Origin: WS-11 sp964405235
Lineage (GTDB): Bacteria > Eisenbacteria > RBG-16-71-46
Assembly (NCBI GenBank): GCA_964405235.1
Contig: CAYONG010000010.1
Span: 1-38,428 of the forward strand
Reading direction: 5' to 3'
Length of the DNA stretch: 38,428 bases
A program made the translations under genes and the position numbers. The stretch's first letter is position 1. The number at the start of each line of letters is the position of its first letter. Shown in pieces: positions 24,307 to 32,290 of the stretch. Under the pieces are notes generated by a model, which saw only the letters and a program-made list of their open reading frames with translations, did not search any database and was not told where the DNA came from.

Positions 24307-26916
24307 CTAGCGCACCACGCTCACCCGCTTCACCGTGGAACGGGCAGCATGGGTCAGGCGGATGAGGTAAACGCCAGGCGACAGCCTCGCGCCCGCCGCC
24401 AGGTCCACCGTCTGGGGGCCCAGACCGGACACCGTGCGCTCGCGCACGCGGCGGCCGGTGATGTCGATCAGCTCGAGCGTGGCCGGCTCGTTGCCGGGCA
24501 GCGAGAACGATACCCACATCTCGCGGTCGGCCGGGTTGGGACGCACGTCGTCGATCACCAGGGCAACTCCCGCCGGCACGTCGACCGTCACCTCGCCTGT
24601 GAACGACTCCTGAGTTCCCTCGTGCACGCCCAGCCGGTAGTGATACCGGGTCGCGGCGGCGACGTCGCGATCCTCGAAGACAATCTGCCCGGTACCGTCC
24701 GGGGAAACCTGGCCGCGGTCCGACCATTCGCCGTCGTCGGTCCGGCGGTAGACCGTGGCGGTGAGGCCGGCGCCGTCGGGCGCGTACCAGACCACGCGCA
24801 CCAGACCCGGCTCGACGTGAGTGCTCGCCACCGACACCAGCGCGGGCGTGAAGGCCAGGCCCACGGCCGCCATGTAGACGTCGGGGTCGTTGTTCCGTCC
24901 GTCCGACCAGCAGACATAGACAGCGGTCTGGTTCGCGAACAGCGAGATGTAGTCGCCCTGGTTGGGAGCGATATTGCTGTAGGCGGTGGTCCAGGAGCTG
25001 AGGGCGCTCGAGACCGGCGATCCGTCCGGCCACGAGGCGGCGCCGTCCGTGGAGCGGGACAGGTACGCCATCGAGGAGCCGCCGCACGTCCCGCCCGGCG
25101 CATCGCGCCAGTCGTACCAGGAGACGAAGACGTTGCCGTCGGTGGCGACCGCGATCTCCGGCAGCCAGTCGTCGTAGAGCGCGGCCTCGCCGTTCACCCG
25201 CACTGGAGTCGACCAGGTGGTGAGGTTGTCCGAGTATGATGTGAAGACGTCGCGGTGATCCCGGGCGCGCTCGGTGACCGCGCCGTTGAGGCCGGTTTCG
25301 ATGACGTAGGCGCCGGTGCCTGCGAAGGGGGCCACGCGCAGGGTGTAGGTCGCGGTGGTGGGCAGGGTGAAGACGATCAGTCCCGTGGCCGGAATCGCTG
25401 GGGTCCCGCCCAGGCCCGGCTCGGAGAATCCCAGCCGGGTGCTGCCATCGCTGCAGAAGAGGCGGAACGAGGCATCGAGGCTCGATACGGTGGTTCCGAA
25501 CTCGCAGATGATGGTCTGCCCCGCGGTGCCGCTGAAACTCCAGTAATCGAAGTCCGTGGACGAGGAGACGCTGCCGGTCAGATGTCTGCCCAGCGTGAAG
25601 GCGTCGCCGGTCGCGGGGGTGTCGTTCGGCTCGCTCTCGTTGACCGTGCCCGTGTTGCCGATGTTGTCGTCGTAGAAGTTGATTGACTCGTTCCAGGTGA
25701 GATAGGCGCGCCCGCGCCGAGGGCCGGTGCTGCGGTCGATGGCGAGCCCGGGAAACGCGATGCCGATCCCGCGATTGAACCCCGGGGCGCCGGTGCCGAA
25801 GTTGGTGTACTGAGAGACCGCGGTCACTTCAGCGCCGAAGGGGGTTCCTCCCAGGGGCGCACGCCTCACGCGCATGAAATCGAGGGTCGAGGCGCCGATC
25901 GCGTTCCAGGTCGCCCACACCTCGCCCGCAGGGCCGACCGCAACGCGCGGACCCTGCACCCGGCCGGCGTCCAAGGCGGCCGAGATCGTGGTGGCCGCGC
26001 CGAACGGCAGCAACGAACTGGTCTTGCGCTGGAAGTCGATGCGGTTGGTCGTAATGACCCCGCCAGCCACGGTGAATCGAGCATAGACCAGATAGAGGTT
26101 TCCGTTGGTCGAGTCCGCCGCCAACCATTCCTTGTCGTAGATGACGCTGGTGTTGGTGCCCGAGATGACCAGCTCGGGCGTGCCCCAACTGAGCACGCCG
26201 CCGCTGAACGTGCCCTTGACCACCCCGATGCCGTTCGTGGTCCCGGTCGGATCGCACAACGCCGCGAAGTAGAATTCGCCGGTCTTCTCGTTGACGGTGA
26301 CCACCGGGTCGCTGGTCCACTCGCCGACGTTGGTGACCGGAGGGATCCCGCCGTCCACCCAGGTTGCGCCCCCGTCGTTGGAGTAGGCGTATCCCTGGGT
26401 ACTGATACTGGTCACGAACCCCTCACCGTCGTTCCAGGCGGCGACCACGTTGCTCCCGTGCGCCGCGATGGAGACTTCGCACTGTCCCGACCACGGCAGC
26501 CCGGTGCAGGGTGCGCGATTACATGTGGCCGTGTCGGTCGCCCGGTTGTTGACCAGCCGGTTGGTGGCGATTGCCAGGGTGCTCGCGGACGACTGCGCGC
26601 TCTCCACCTCGAGCGGGGCGGCACGCGGCGGATCGGGCGGCTCCTGGCGGGACACAGGCTGGCGTCCCACGCCCGCGGTGGCGCCCTTCGTGCCCCCGGC
26701 CTTGCCATTGGTCGCCTTGCGGGTGGCCTTGCGGGCGGCGTAGCGGGTGGCGCGGCGCTGCGCGCCGCGCATCATGAAGCGGACCTGCATCTCTTTCAGC
26801 TGGGTGACGTGCGCCGAGAGATCCGTCTCCTGCGCCGGAACGGGCGTCGCCGCGCAGGCCACGACGAGCAATGCCAGCGCGATGCGGTGGAGAACACGAT
26901 GTAATGACGAGCGCAT
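24307..26916 (-). CDS. Secreted sialidase-like repeat protein with PPC domain and C-terminal sorting domain
   Basis: 869 residues. A signal peptide (hydrophobic 11-24, cleavage near PAQ at 28) is followed by a basic low-complexity region (50-80, ARKATRKATNGKAGG). Residues 140-420 and 550-690 resemble BNR/sialidase-type propeller strands (YSNDGGATWVDGG, SRSTDGAASWPDG). Between them a bacterial pre-peptidase C-terminal (PPC) domain starts at ESEPNDTPATGDAF (427) and includes DFDYWSFSGTAGQTI. A fibronectin-like segment (700-780) and a FlgD/type IX-like tail (VRPNPADREMWVSFSLPG, then SPGVYLIRL) end it. No peptidase triad is seen. The ATG at 26916 has GGAGAGG upstream. Likely an exported surface protein. 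Confidence 0.87.
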   Translation of the reverse strand: MRSSLHRVLHRIALALLVVACAATPVPAQETDLSAHVTQLKEMQVRFMMRGAQRRATRYAARKATRKATNGKAGGTKGATAGVGRQPVSRQEPPDPPRAAPLEVESAQSSASTLAIATNRLVNNRATDTATCNRAPCTGLPWSGQCEVSIAAHGSNVVAAWNDGEGFVTSISTQGYAYSNDGGATWVDGGIPPVTNVGEWTSDPVVTVNEKTGEFYFAALCDPTGTTNGIGVVKGTFSGGVLSWGTPELVISGTNTSVIYDKEWLAADSTNGNLYLVYARFTVAGGVITTNRIDFQRKTSSLLPFGAATTISAALDAGRVQGPRVAVGPAGEVWATWNAIGASTLDFMRVRRAPLGGTPFGAEVTAVSQYTNFGTGAPGFNRGIGIAFPGLAIDRSTGPRRGRAYLTWNESINFYDDNIGNTGTVNESEPNDTPATGDAFTLGRHLTGSVSSSTDFDYWSFSGTAGQTIICEFGTTVSSLDASFRLFCSDGSTRLGFSEPGLGGTPAIPATGLIVFTLPTTATYTLRVAPFAGTGAYVIETGLNGAVTERARDHRDVFTSYSDNLTTWSTPVRVNGEAALYDDWLPEIAVATDGNVFVSWYDWRDAPGGTCGGSSMAYLSRSTDGAASWPDGSPVSSALSSWTTAYSNIAPNQGDYISLFANQTAVYVCWSDGRNNDPDVYMAAVGLAFTPALVSVASTHVEPGLVRVVWYAPDGAGLTATVYRRTDDGEWSDRGQVSPDGTGQIVFEDRDVAAATRYHYRLGVHEGTQESFTGEVTVDVPAGVALVIDDVRPNPADREMWVSFSLPGNEPATLELIDITGRRVRERTVSGLGPQTVDLAAGARLSPGVYLIRLTHAARSTVKRVSVVR

Positions 26917-27110
26917 GGGCGGGTTCCTCTCCGTGTGAAACCAGGGCCTCAGACGTGCGGCCCGACCCCCTCGGAAGACCGGCCCTGGGGGCGGTGGCGG
27001 CCGCGAATGCCACGCAAACAGTCTCGCATCAACCCGTGTCCGGGGCCAAGCGGGAAGACCGTGGCACGGTTATCGGCCGGCCGGGGGCCCGGCTCAAGGG
27101 CTGCGGTCCG

Positions 27111-27581
27111 TCAGGCGGGCCGCCGGAAGACCATCAGAGCCAACAGGGTGAGATAGAGGAGGGTCAGCACCACATTGCCCAGCCTCCAGCGGCTCCGGAC
27201 TCCATCATACCCCGTCGGTTCGCCCCCCGCGGCGGCAGCGGCGGTCATGGCCGCGAGCCTCGCGGCGGCGGGCAGGACGAAGAACGCCATCACCGCAATC
27301 GCCGCCATCCAGATTCCCGTCACCCAGCGCAGCCACGGGTCGGTACCCATTCGGTGACCGGTCGCGACCGCGAGCAGGTGGCCGAAGACCCCGAGCAGCA
27401 CCAGCGAGCCGAGGCCCGCGACGCGGCTCGAGAGGTGGATGGTGTGGAACAGGAGCGCGCGCTGCCCCCAGTCGCTGGTGGTGCGCGCCGCCCGGCCGTT
27501 CCATTCGGCGACCACCAGCGTGCCGACGAAGGCGAACGAGAAGAAGTGATGAAGCAATCTCCAGATGCTCTCGAGTTCCAT
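27111..27581 (-). CDS. Four-helix integral membrane protein (DUF2269-like)
   Basis: 156 residues from the ATG at 27581, fixed by GAGGAG five bases upstream; a longer frame starting at 27653 lacks this. Four hydrophobic helices are at about 7-26, 51-74, 86-108 and 134-152. The first helix contains a histidine pair (LLHHFFSFAFVGTLV), and another histidine lies in HTIHLSSR before helix two; such residues can bind haem or metal in this kind of small membrane protein. Length and pattern resemble DUF2269-type predicted membrane proteins. It is probably the last gene of a minus-strand operon with the methyltransferase, 124 bases downstream. Function unknown. Confidence 0.72.
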   Translation of the reverse strand: MELESIWRLLHHFFSFAFVGTLVVAEWNGRAARTTSDWGQRALLFHTIHLSSRVAGLGSLVLLGVFGHLLAVATGHRMGTDPWLRWVTGIWMAAIAVMAFFVLPAAARLAAMTAAAAAGGEPTGYDGVRSRWRLGNVVLTLLYLTLLALMVFRRPA

Positions 27582-27705
27582 CGGCGCTCCTCGATCCGGG
27601 GCGGCGAACAGTCTGCGTCGATCCGATCGTGGCGGGTGAGTGTAGCGACACATCGTCCGGCGGTCTATCGAGCAGAGGGAATCCGGGAGCGCCTGATCGC
27701 CGCGC

Positions 27706-28581
27706 CTACTTCACCCCGACCACGTAGGCGAGCCAGCTCATCTGGTTCTCGAACCGGCGCCGGCGCGAGTACGAGCCCAGCGCCTCGTGGTTCTCGTCAT
27801 CCCAGTCCTGCAGGTAGACGATGGAATCGCGGAATCCCGCCTCGGCGAGCAGCTCGCGGATCTCGGGCAGGGTCCACATGCGCCAATCGTAGGAGAAAGC
27901 GCGGCGCATCTCGCGCCCGTCGCGCATGCGGAAGTGGATGTGGCAGCGCAGCCTGTGCTCCACGGGATTGAACGCCGCCTGCTCCCAGATGTATCGGAAC
28001 GCCGGGACGCGCTCGCCGCCGGGCCCGCGCGAGGAGGGCACGTGGCGGCTCTCGACCAGCTCCTGCATCGCCTCGGTGCCGCCGAAGGCGTCGAGACACA
28101 GCAACCCGCCGCGAGCGAGCGAGCCCCAAGCGGCGCGGAAGTAGGCGAGCAATTCCGCGCGGCGGTGGAAGACCCAGTACGAGAAATTGAGCGCCATCAC
28201 CAGATCCACCGGCGGGCGGGTTACCCGCCGCGCGTCGGAATGGAGCAGCGTGAGGCGCCCGGCCGCAGGGCCGAGAGCGGGCAGCCGCCGGCGTCGGGCC
28301 CACGCCAGCGTCGCACCGTGAAGGTCCACACCCCACGCCCTGCGTCCGGGCGCACGCCTCACCCATTCGCAGGCCAGCGCGGCGGTGCCGCAGAAATCCT
28401 CCCGCAGCAGGACCGGCGCGCGTCCGTTCAATCTCCGGTAGATGTGTTCCAGCGCATCGAGGTCGTGTTCGACGTGTTGCACGGCCGGGCCATAGAGCAG
28501 GAGGCGGTCGATCGTCGTCGCGCTCCGCGTGCTACAGGTTGCGCTGTGCCGGTTCGCTTCACGTTGCGGTCGTGTCGGCAT
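27706..28581 (-). CDS. Class I SAM-dependent methyltransferase
   Basis: 291 residues from the ATG at 28581, supported by GGAG five bases upstream. The SAM-binding motif I is LLREDFCGTAALACEWV (58-74), then an acidic strand end GVDLHG at 84-89 and the motif-III-like LHSDARRVTRPPVDLVMAL. The C-terminal part (DAFGGTEAMQELV, FSYDWRMWTLPEIRELLAEA) fits small-molecule methyltransferases of the family annotated only as class I methyltransferase. Substrate unknown. The start lies 23 bases inside the preceding transglycosylase gene, so the two are translationally coupled. Confidence 0.87.
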   Translation of the reverse strand: MPTRPQREANRHSATCSTRSATTIDRLLLYGPAVQHVEHDLDALEHIYRRLNGRAPVLLREDFCGTAALACEWVRRAPGRRAWGVDLHGATLAWARRRRLPALGPAAGRLTLLHSDARRVTRPPVDLVMALNFSYWVFHRRAELLAYFRAAWGSLARGGLLCLDAFGGTEAMQELVESRHVPSSRGPGGERVPAFRYIWEQAAFNPVEHRLRCHIHFRMRDGREMRRAFSYDWRMWTLPEIRELLAEAGFRDSIVYLQDWDDENHEALGSYSRRRRFENQMSWLAYVVGVK

Positions 28582-30394
28582 GGTTCTCCAGGGGAGGGAA
28601 GAGGACGTCCCGCGCCGGGCCGTGAAGCTCGACGCGCAACTCATCGGCCGGCGGCAGGCGGTCGGGGGGCAGCCGGCCCTTCTGTACCATGGCACGGCCG
28701 ATGAAGTGCATCTGAGCGCGCGCGAAGGGCCGCAGGGCGCCGGTCTCGTCGAACCGGTGGCGCCACTTGATCGGAGCCGGCACGACGGTGGCCAGGAACA
28801 GCGCCTCGTCCACCGTGACGCGGCCGGCGTCGTGGCCGAAATAGTAGTGTGTGGCCTCGTCGGCGCCGTGCACCCCCGGCCCCCATTCGATGATGTTGAG
28901 GTAGATCTCGAGCATGCGCTCCTTCGGCAGCGGGGTCAGGTGCTCGAGCACCCAGGCCAGGACGACCTCCTGGCCCTTGCGCGAAAGCGTGCGCGCGTGG
29001 CCCAGATAGAGGTTGCGGACGAGCTGCATGGTGATGGTGCCGGCGCCTCGCCGGAACGCGCCGGCCTTGAGATTGTCGGCGATCGCGCTCTTGACCGCCT
29101 CGGTGTTGAAGCCGCCGTGCCGGAAGAATGCGCCGTCTTCGTTCGTGACCACCGCATGGACCAACGCACTGTCGATCGCGCCGAGCGGCCGGAAGTTCGG
29201 GTTGGCAGGCGACAGGTCGCGCTCCACGACGCGGCCGTGCGGCAGGTGGATGGCGGCGATGAAAGGCTCGCCGAGCTCGAGCAGGTTCAGCCGCGTGCCC
29301 GCGGGGTCGAGTTGCAATCCGTGCGGCCGCACGTCGACGGTGAACTCGACGCTGTCGGGCCGCGAGACATCGAGATCGAGACCTACGCGATACCCGTACC
29401 AGCCACGCACGGCGATGTCGAGCAGGGGCCCAAGCACCGCGCGCGGCAGGCTCTCCTTCCACTGCGCCGCGGTGAGGCTGTCGGCGGCCAGCGCGAGCCG
29501 AAAGCGCGGGCCCGCGCGCGTGGCCTCACCGCCAAGCCGGAAGCGCAGACTGCCGACCGTGATGAGCGTGGTGTCGGCGACGGTGACGCGCCCTGCCCCA
29601 TGGTCCTGATGGAGCGAGCCGTCCACGGTGATGCGCAGGGTGTCGGAGTGTGGTCGTCCGGGCGAGGGGATGGCCAGACGGGCGCCGCCCGAGATGCGGT
29701 CGTCCCGCCGATAGTCGAGCGCGACCGCAAACGGCACCGGTGGTTGGGCCCACCACCGGCCTTCGACCTCGAGGCGCACGCCCTGTCGGCCCGGCGCGAG
29801 TTCGAGCCATGCGATGTGCGCGCCGGCTAAAGTCACCTCTTCGCCAGGTTTTGCCACCGCTGCGGGACGGGCCGAGATGGTGACGTCGCGCAACGCAAGA
29901 CGTGGCAGGTTGCGGGTCGGGGCGGCGAGCGCCCCCACCAAAGAACGCGCCAGGTCACGCACACGCTCGGCGCGCTCGGGATCACGGCGCCGGTCCCGTG
30001 GGGTCGGCGGATCCTCCGGCATCGAGCTGTCGGGATCGGCGCGGCGCGGTGACGGCAGCCGGATCGACGCGTGGTCGAGGTCCACCGAAGCGAGCCGGGG
30101 GCGCAGCATGAGGAGCGTCCAGGGATCGAGGGCCACCGCGAGGGTTTCGGCCCGCACCAGCGTGTCGCCGTCGACGGGGTGCACGACGACCAACCCGCGA
30201 AAGCGCGCGCGCAGCGGCGGCCGCACCTCGAGAGAGATCCACGAGGCCGCGAGACCGCGCGCGGCGGCTGCGCTCCGGAGCCGAGCGGCAATGATCGCCC
30301 GCAGCACCGGGCCGGCGGCGAACGCCAACAGCACGAGGGCCAGCAGCAGCGCGAGCCAGCGTCGCGGGAGGCGGGAACCCTGGGCGGTAGTCAC
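28559..30394 (-). CDS. Fusion of AsmA-like domain and GT51 peptidoglycan transglycosylase
   Basis: 611 residues, GTG start at 30394 with AGGAG close by. An N-terminal membrane anchor (12-37) leads into about 340 residues of beta-rich AsmA/DUF748-like sequence (RAETLAVALDPWTLL, LASVDLDHASIRLPSP, ALAADSLTAAQW). From about 400 there is a GT51 glycosyltransferase domain: catalytic E419 in VTNEDGAFFRHGGF, GAGTITMQLVRNLYLG (450-465), RKGQEVVLAWVLE (472-484) and EIYLNIIEWGPGVHGADEA (496-514). No penicillin-binding transpeptidase follows, so it resembles monofunctional MtgA, which polymerises lipid II outside the inner membrane. The AsmA-like half may contact the outer membrane or lipid transport. 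The gene overlaps the methyltransferase. Confidence 0.86.
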   Translation of the reverse strand: MTTAQGSRLPRRWLALLLALVLLAFAAGPVLRAIIAARLRSAAAARGLAASWISLEVRPPLRARFRGLVVVHPVDGDTLVRAETLAVALDPWTLLMLRPRLASVDLDHASIRLPSPRRADPDSSMPEDPPTPRDRRRDPERAERVRDLARSLVGALAAPTRNLPRLALRDVTISARPAAVAKPGEEVTLAGAHIAWLELAPGRQGVRLEVEGRWWAQPPVPFAVALDYRRDDRISGGARLAIPSPGRPHSDTLRITVDGSLHQDHGAGRVTVADTTLITVGSLRFRLGGEATRAGPRFRLALAADSLTAAQWKESLPRAVLGPLLDIAVRGWYGYRVGLDLDVSRPDSVEFTVDVRPHGLQLDPAGTRLNLLELGEPFIAAIHLPHGRVVERDLSPANPNFRPLGAIDSALVHAVVTNEDGAFFRHGGFNTEAVKSAIADNLKAGAFRRGAGTITMQLVRNLYLGHARTLSRKGQEVVLAWVLEHLTPLPKERMLEIYLNIIEWGPGVHGADEATHYYFGHDAGRVTVDEALFLATVVPAPIKWRHRFDETGALRPFARAQMHFIGRAMVQKGRLPPDRLPPADELRVELHGPARDVLFPPLENHADTTAT

Positions 30395-30580
30395 GAACTC
30401 CTGGCGGGCATCGTTCGCGGCCGGGATGTCGCGTCGTTTCGGGCCACGAGCTCAAGCCCGTCCGGTGGGGGCATCATCGAGCGCGCAGCGCAGGGAGGTG
30501 GGATCTACAGCAGGACCACGATCGAGGTGAAGGACGATCATCGTGAACAACCCGCGCAATCGGTCGGATCGTGGCCTCTT

Positions 30581-30732
30581 CCGCTAAATGGTTTCGCCTG
30601 ATTCGGCAATGTTCGGCTGCGGTTCGGGGGTCACCCTCCGTCGCGGGGACCCCGCTTCGCGGCCCCGCTCGTCGCGTGCCCCGAAGCTCAGCCTTCGGGT
30701 CCATGGCCGGATCAGGCGAAGCCATTTAGCGG
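30581..30732. repeat. 152-bp palindromic MITE/REP-like element
   Basis: The ends are imperfect inverted repeats. 30581-30602 matches the reverse complement of 30711-30732 at 21 of 22 positions, and the match continues inward to about 31 bases with three mismatches in all. The interior is GC-rich with further short hairpins. No transposase is encoded and no target-site duplication is evident. The right end supplies the stop codon (TAA) of the neighbouring small gene. The 331-base gap 30395-30725 contains nothing else recognisable. Confidence 0.65.
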
Positions 30733-31001
30733 GCGCATTCCGCCGCGCGCTCGAAGCTGATTTGCGTCCGGATGTGGGTGTTGTATCGGGAGCGCGCGGA
30801 GTCCGGCTCGATCCGTGCCAGATGCTGGTAGAGCCGATGCTGGACCGGTGGATGGACCGCTGCGGGAACATCGATCCCGAGCCTCCGCCGGCGAGGGCCA
30901 CCCACGCGCACCACGAGAGATGCGCAGGTCACGCGGCCGCTGGCGAGGTCCTGCAGTCCCTGACGAACGAGCGCACCCCCGGGAAGCCGTTCGAAGTCCA
31001 T
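30726..31001 (-). CDS. Conserved small protein, probably leaderless
   Basis: 91 residues starting MDFERLPGGALVRQGLQDL, with a middle segment ASLVVRVGGPRRRRLGIDVP and a C-terminal block RYNTHIRTQISFERAAECAR. The pattern feels like a conserved hypothetical family, but I cannot name it or assign a function. TATAAT lies six bases before the ATG and there is no Shine-Dalgarno, so the transcript probably starts at the ATG. The last codons and the TAA stop lie within the right arm of the palindromic element. Confidence 0.65.
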   Translation of the reverse strand: MDFERLPGGALVRQGLQDLASGRVTCASLVVRVGGPRRRRLGIDVPAAVHPPVQHRLYQHLARIEPDSARSRYNTHIRTQISFERAAECAR

Positions 31002-31007
31002 GCCGGC

Positions 31008-31013
31008 ATTATA
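31008..31013 (-). promoter_or_regulatory. Consensus -10 element, leaderless small gene
   Basis: A perfect TATAAT on the minus strand, six bases before the ATG at 31001, places the expected transcription start at the ATG. No good -35 is seen. The divergent 305-base gap 31002-31306 also contains the start region of the OmpA-like gene, but no other clear signal. Confidence 0.6.
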
Positions 31014-31306
31014 GTCCGGCCGCGTCCCGCTCGCCGAGCGCCCGACGCGCGAAACCTGTGCGTGCGTGCAGGCCACACCCGCCGGCGCCCAGGGCGGAGG
31101 CAGCGACGACATCCGCTCCCCGGTTGCGACGAAGGTCGCGCCGCACCTGGCCGGAATCGTCCGCGCAGGCCTCTGGGCCCGGGGGCTCCCGAAGGCTAAG
31201 GAACGCTCCCGTCCGCGCCGATAACCCCCCGGTAGCCCGGCCAGCCACCACGATGCGTGCCGGCCGGATCGACCGGAACGTCCGCTTACTGACGGGAGGT
31301 CTTCCC

Positions 31307-32290
31307 ATGCGAAACGGGCCACGGCCGGTACTGCTCGGTCTCACGAGCTTGCTGGTCCTGCTGACGGCGGGTCCTGCCACGGCTGCGACCGCCGGCTCCG
31401 GCGACGTCGCGTCGCTGGTCCAGCCTTTCCCCGGGGCGAAGGCGATCGAACGCTCGACCCGCGCGTTCGACGATTACTGGATGCCGCTCGGAAAGCTGAC
31501 CGGCGAGGCACAGGCGGAAAAGTACCAATCGCTCGGCGGCAAGTGGACTCACAGCGCGTTCACCAACCCCGCGGGGCGCTCGGTGGCCGAGGTCTTCCGG
31601 TACTACGAGCAGCGGATCGCCAACGCGGGGCTCGAAGTCATGTACACGTGCAAGGGCCTGGAGTGCGGTGAAGGGGGGCGCAAGAGCAACAATGACTGGT
31701 GGCCGCTGTCGGACCACCGCCGTTTCCTGGCCGCCCGGTTGCGGCGCCCCTCGGGCGACCTGTGGGTGAGCGTTCACGTCCACGCCCGCGCCGCGACCGC
31801 GCCGATCCAGCACGAGCTGGACATCATCGAGATGAAGCCGTCCGCGATCCCGCCCGCGCCTCGTAGCGAGGCGGACGTCGCCACGCTCGCGAACGAGCTG
31901 AAGACCGACGGGCGTGTCGTACTCCATTCGCTCGGCTTCGTGGAGGGAAAGCCGGTCGTCCTTCCGGAATCCGAGGGGATCGTCACGGCGATCGCGCAGC
32001 TGCTGGCCCGCGAAAGCGGTCTCAAGCTGCACGTGGTCGTCCATAGCGACAACGCGACGCCCGCCACCGCGAGTCTCGAGCTCACGAAAAAGCGTGCCGC
32101 CGCCGTGACGCAGTTGCTCATCCGGCGTCACCGGGTCGCGTCGGCCCGCGTCCAGCCGGCCGGACTCGGGTCGCTCGCTCCGGTCGCATCCAACCGCACC
32201 GAGGAGGGGCGCTCGATGAACCGTCGCGTCGAACTGGTGCCCAATGACGTGACGGGAGGCCGCGAGGCCTCGGCCGGCGTGCGGCGCTAG
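31307..32290 (+). CDS. OmpA-like outer-membrane/periplasmic protein with DUF4892-like N-domain
   Basis: 327 residues from the ATG at 31307 (GGGAGG upstream). Signal peptide with cleavage near ATA at 26. Residues 35-175 contain DYWMPLGKL, RSVAEVFRYYEQRIANAG and DLWVSVHVHA, a layout like DUF4892 proteins. Residues 200-312 form an OmpA/MotB peptidoglycan-binding domain: LHVVVHSDN, LELTKKRAAAV and the arginine-rich end NRTEEGRSMNRRVELV. It should sit in the periplasm or outer membrane and bind peptidoglycan. Its stop TAG shares the palindrome CTAG (32287-32290) with the stop of the convergent abgT gene. Confidence 0.87.
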   Translation: MRNGPRPVLLGLTSLLVLLTAGPATAATAGSGDVASLVQPFPGAKAIERSTRAFDDYWMPLGKLTGEAQAEKYQSLGGKWTHSAFTNPAGRSVAEVFRYYEQRIANAGLEVMYTCKGLECGEGGRKSNNDWWPLSDHRRFLAARLRRPSGDLWVSVHVHARAATAPIQHELDIIEMKPSAIPPAPRSEADVATLANELKTDGRVVLHSLGFVEGKPVVLPESEGIVTAIAQLLARESGLKLHVVVHSDNATPATASLELTKKRAAAVTQLLIRRHRVASARVQPAGLGSLAPVASNRTEEGRSMNRRVELVPNDVTGGREASAGVRR

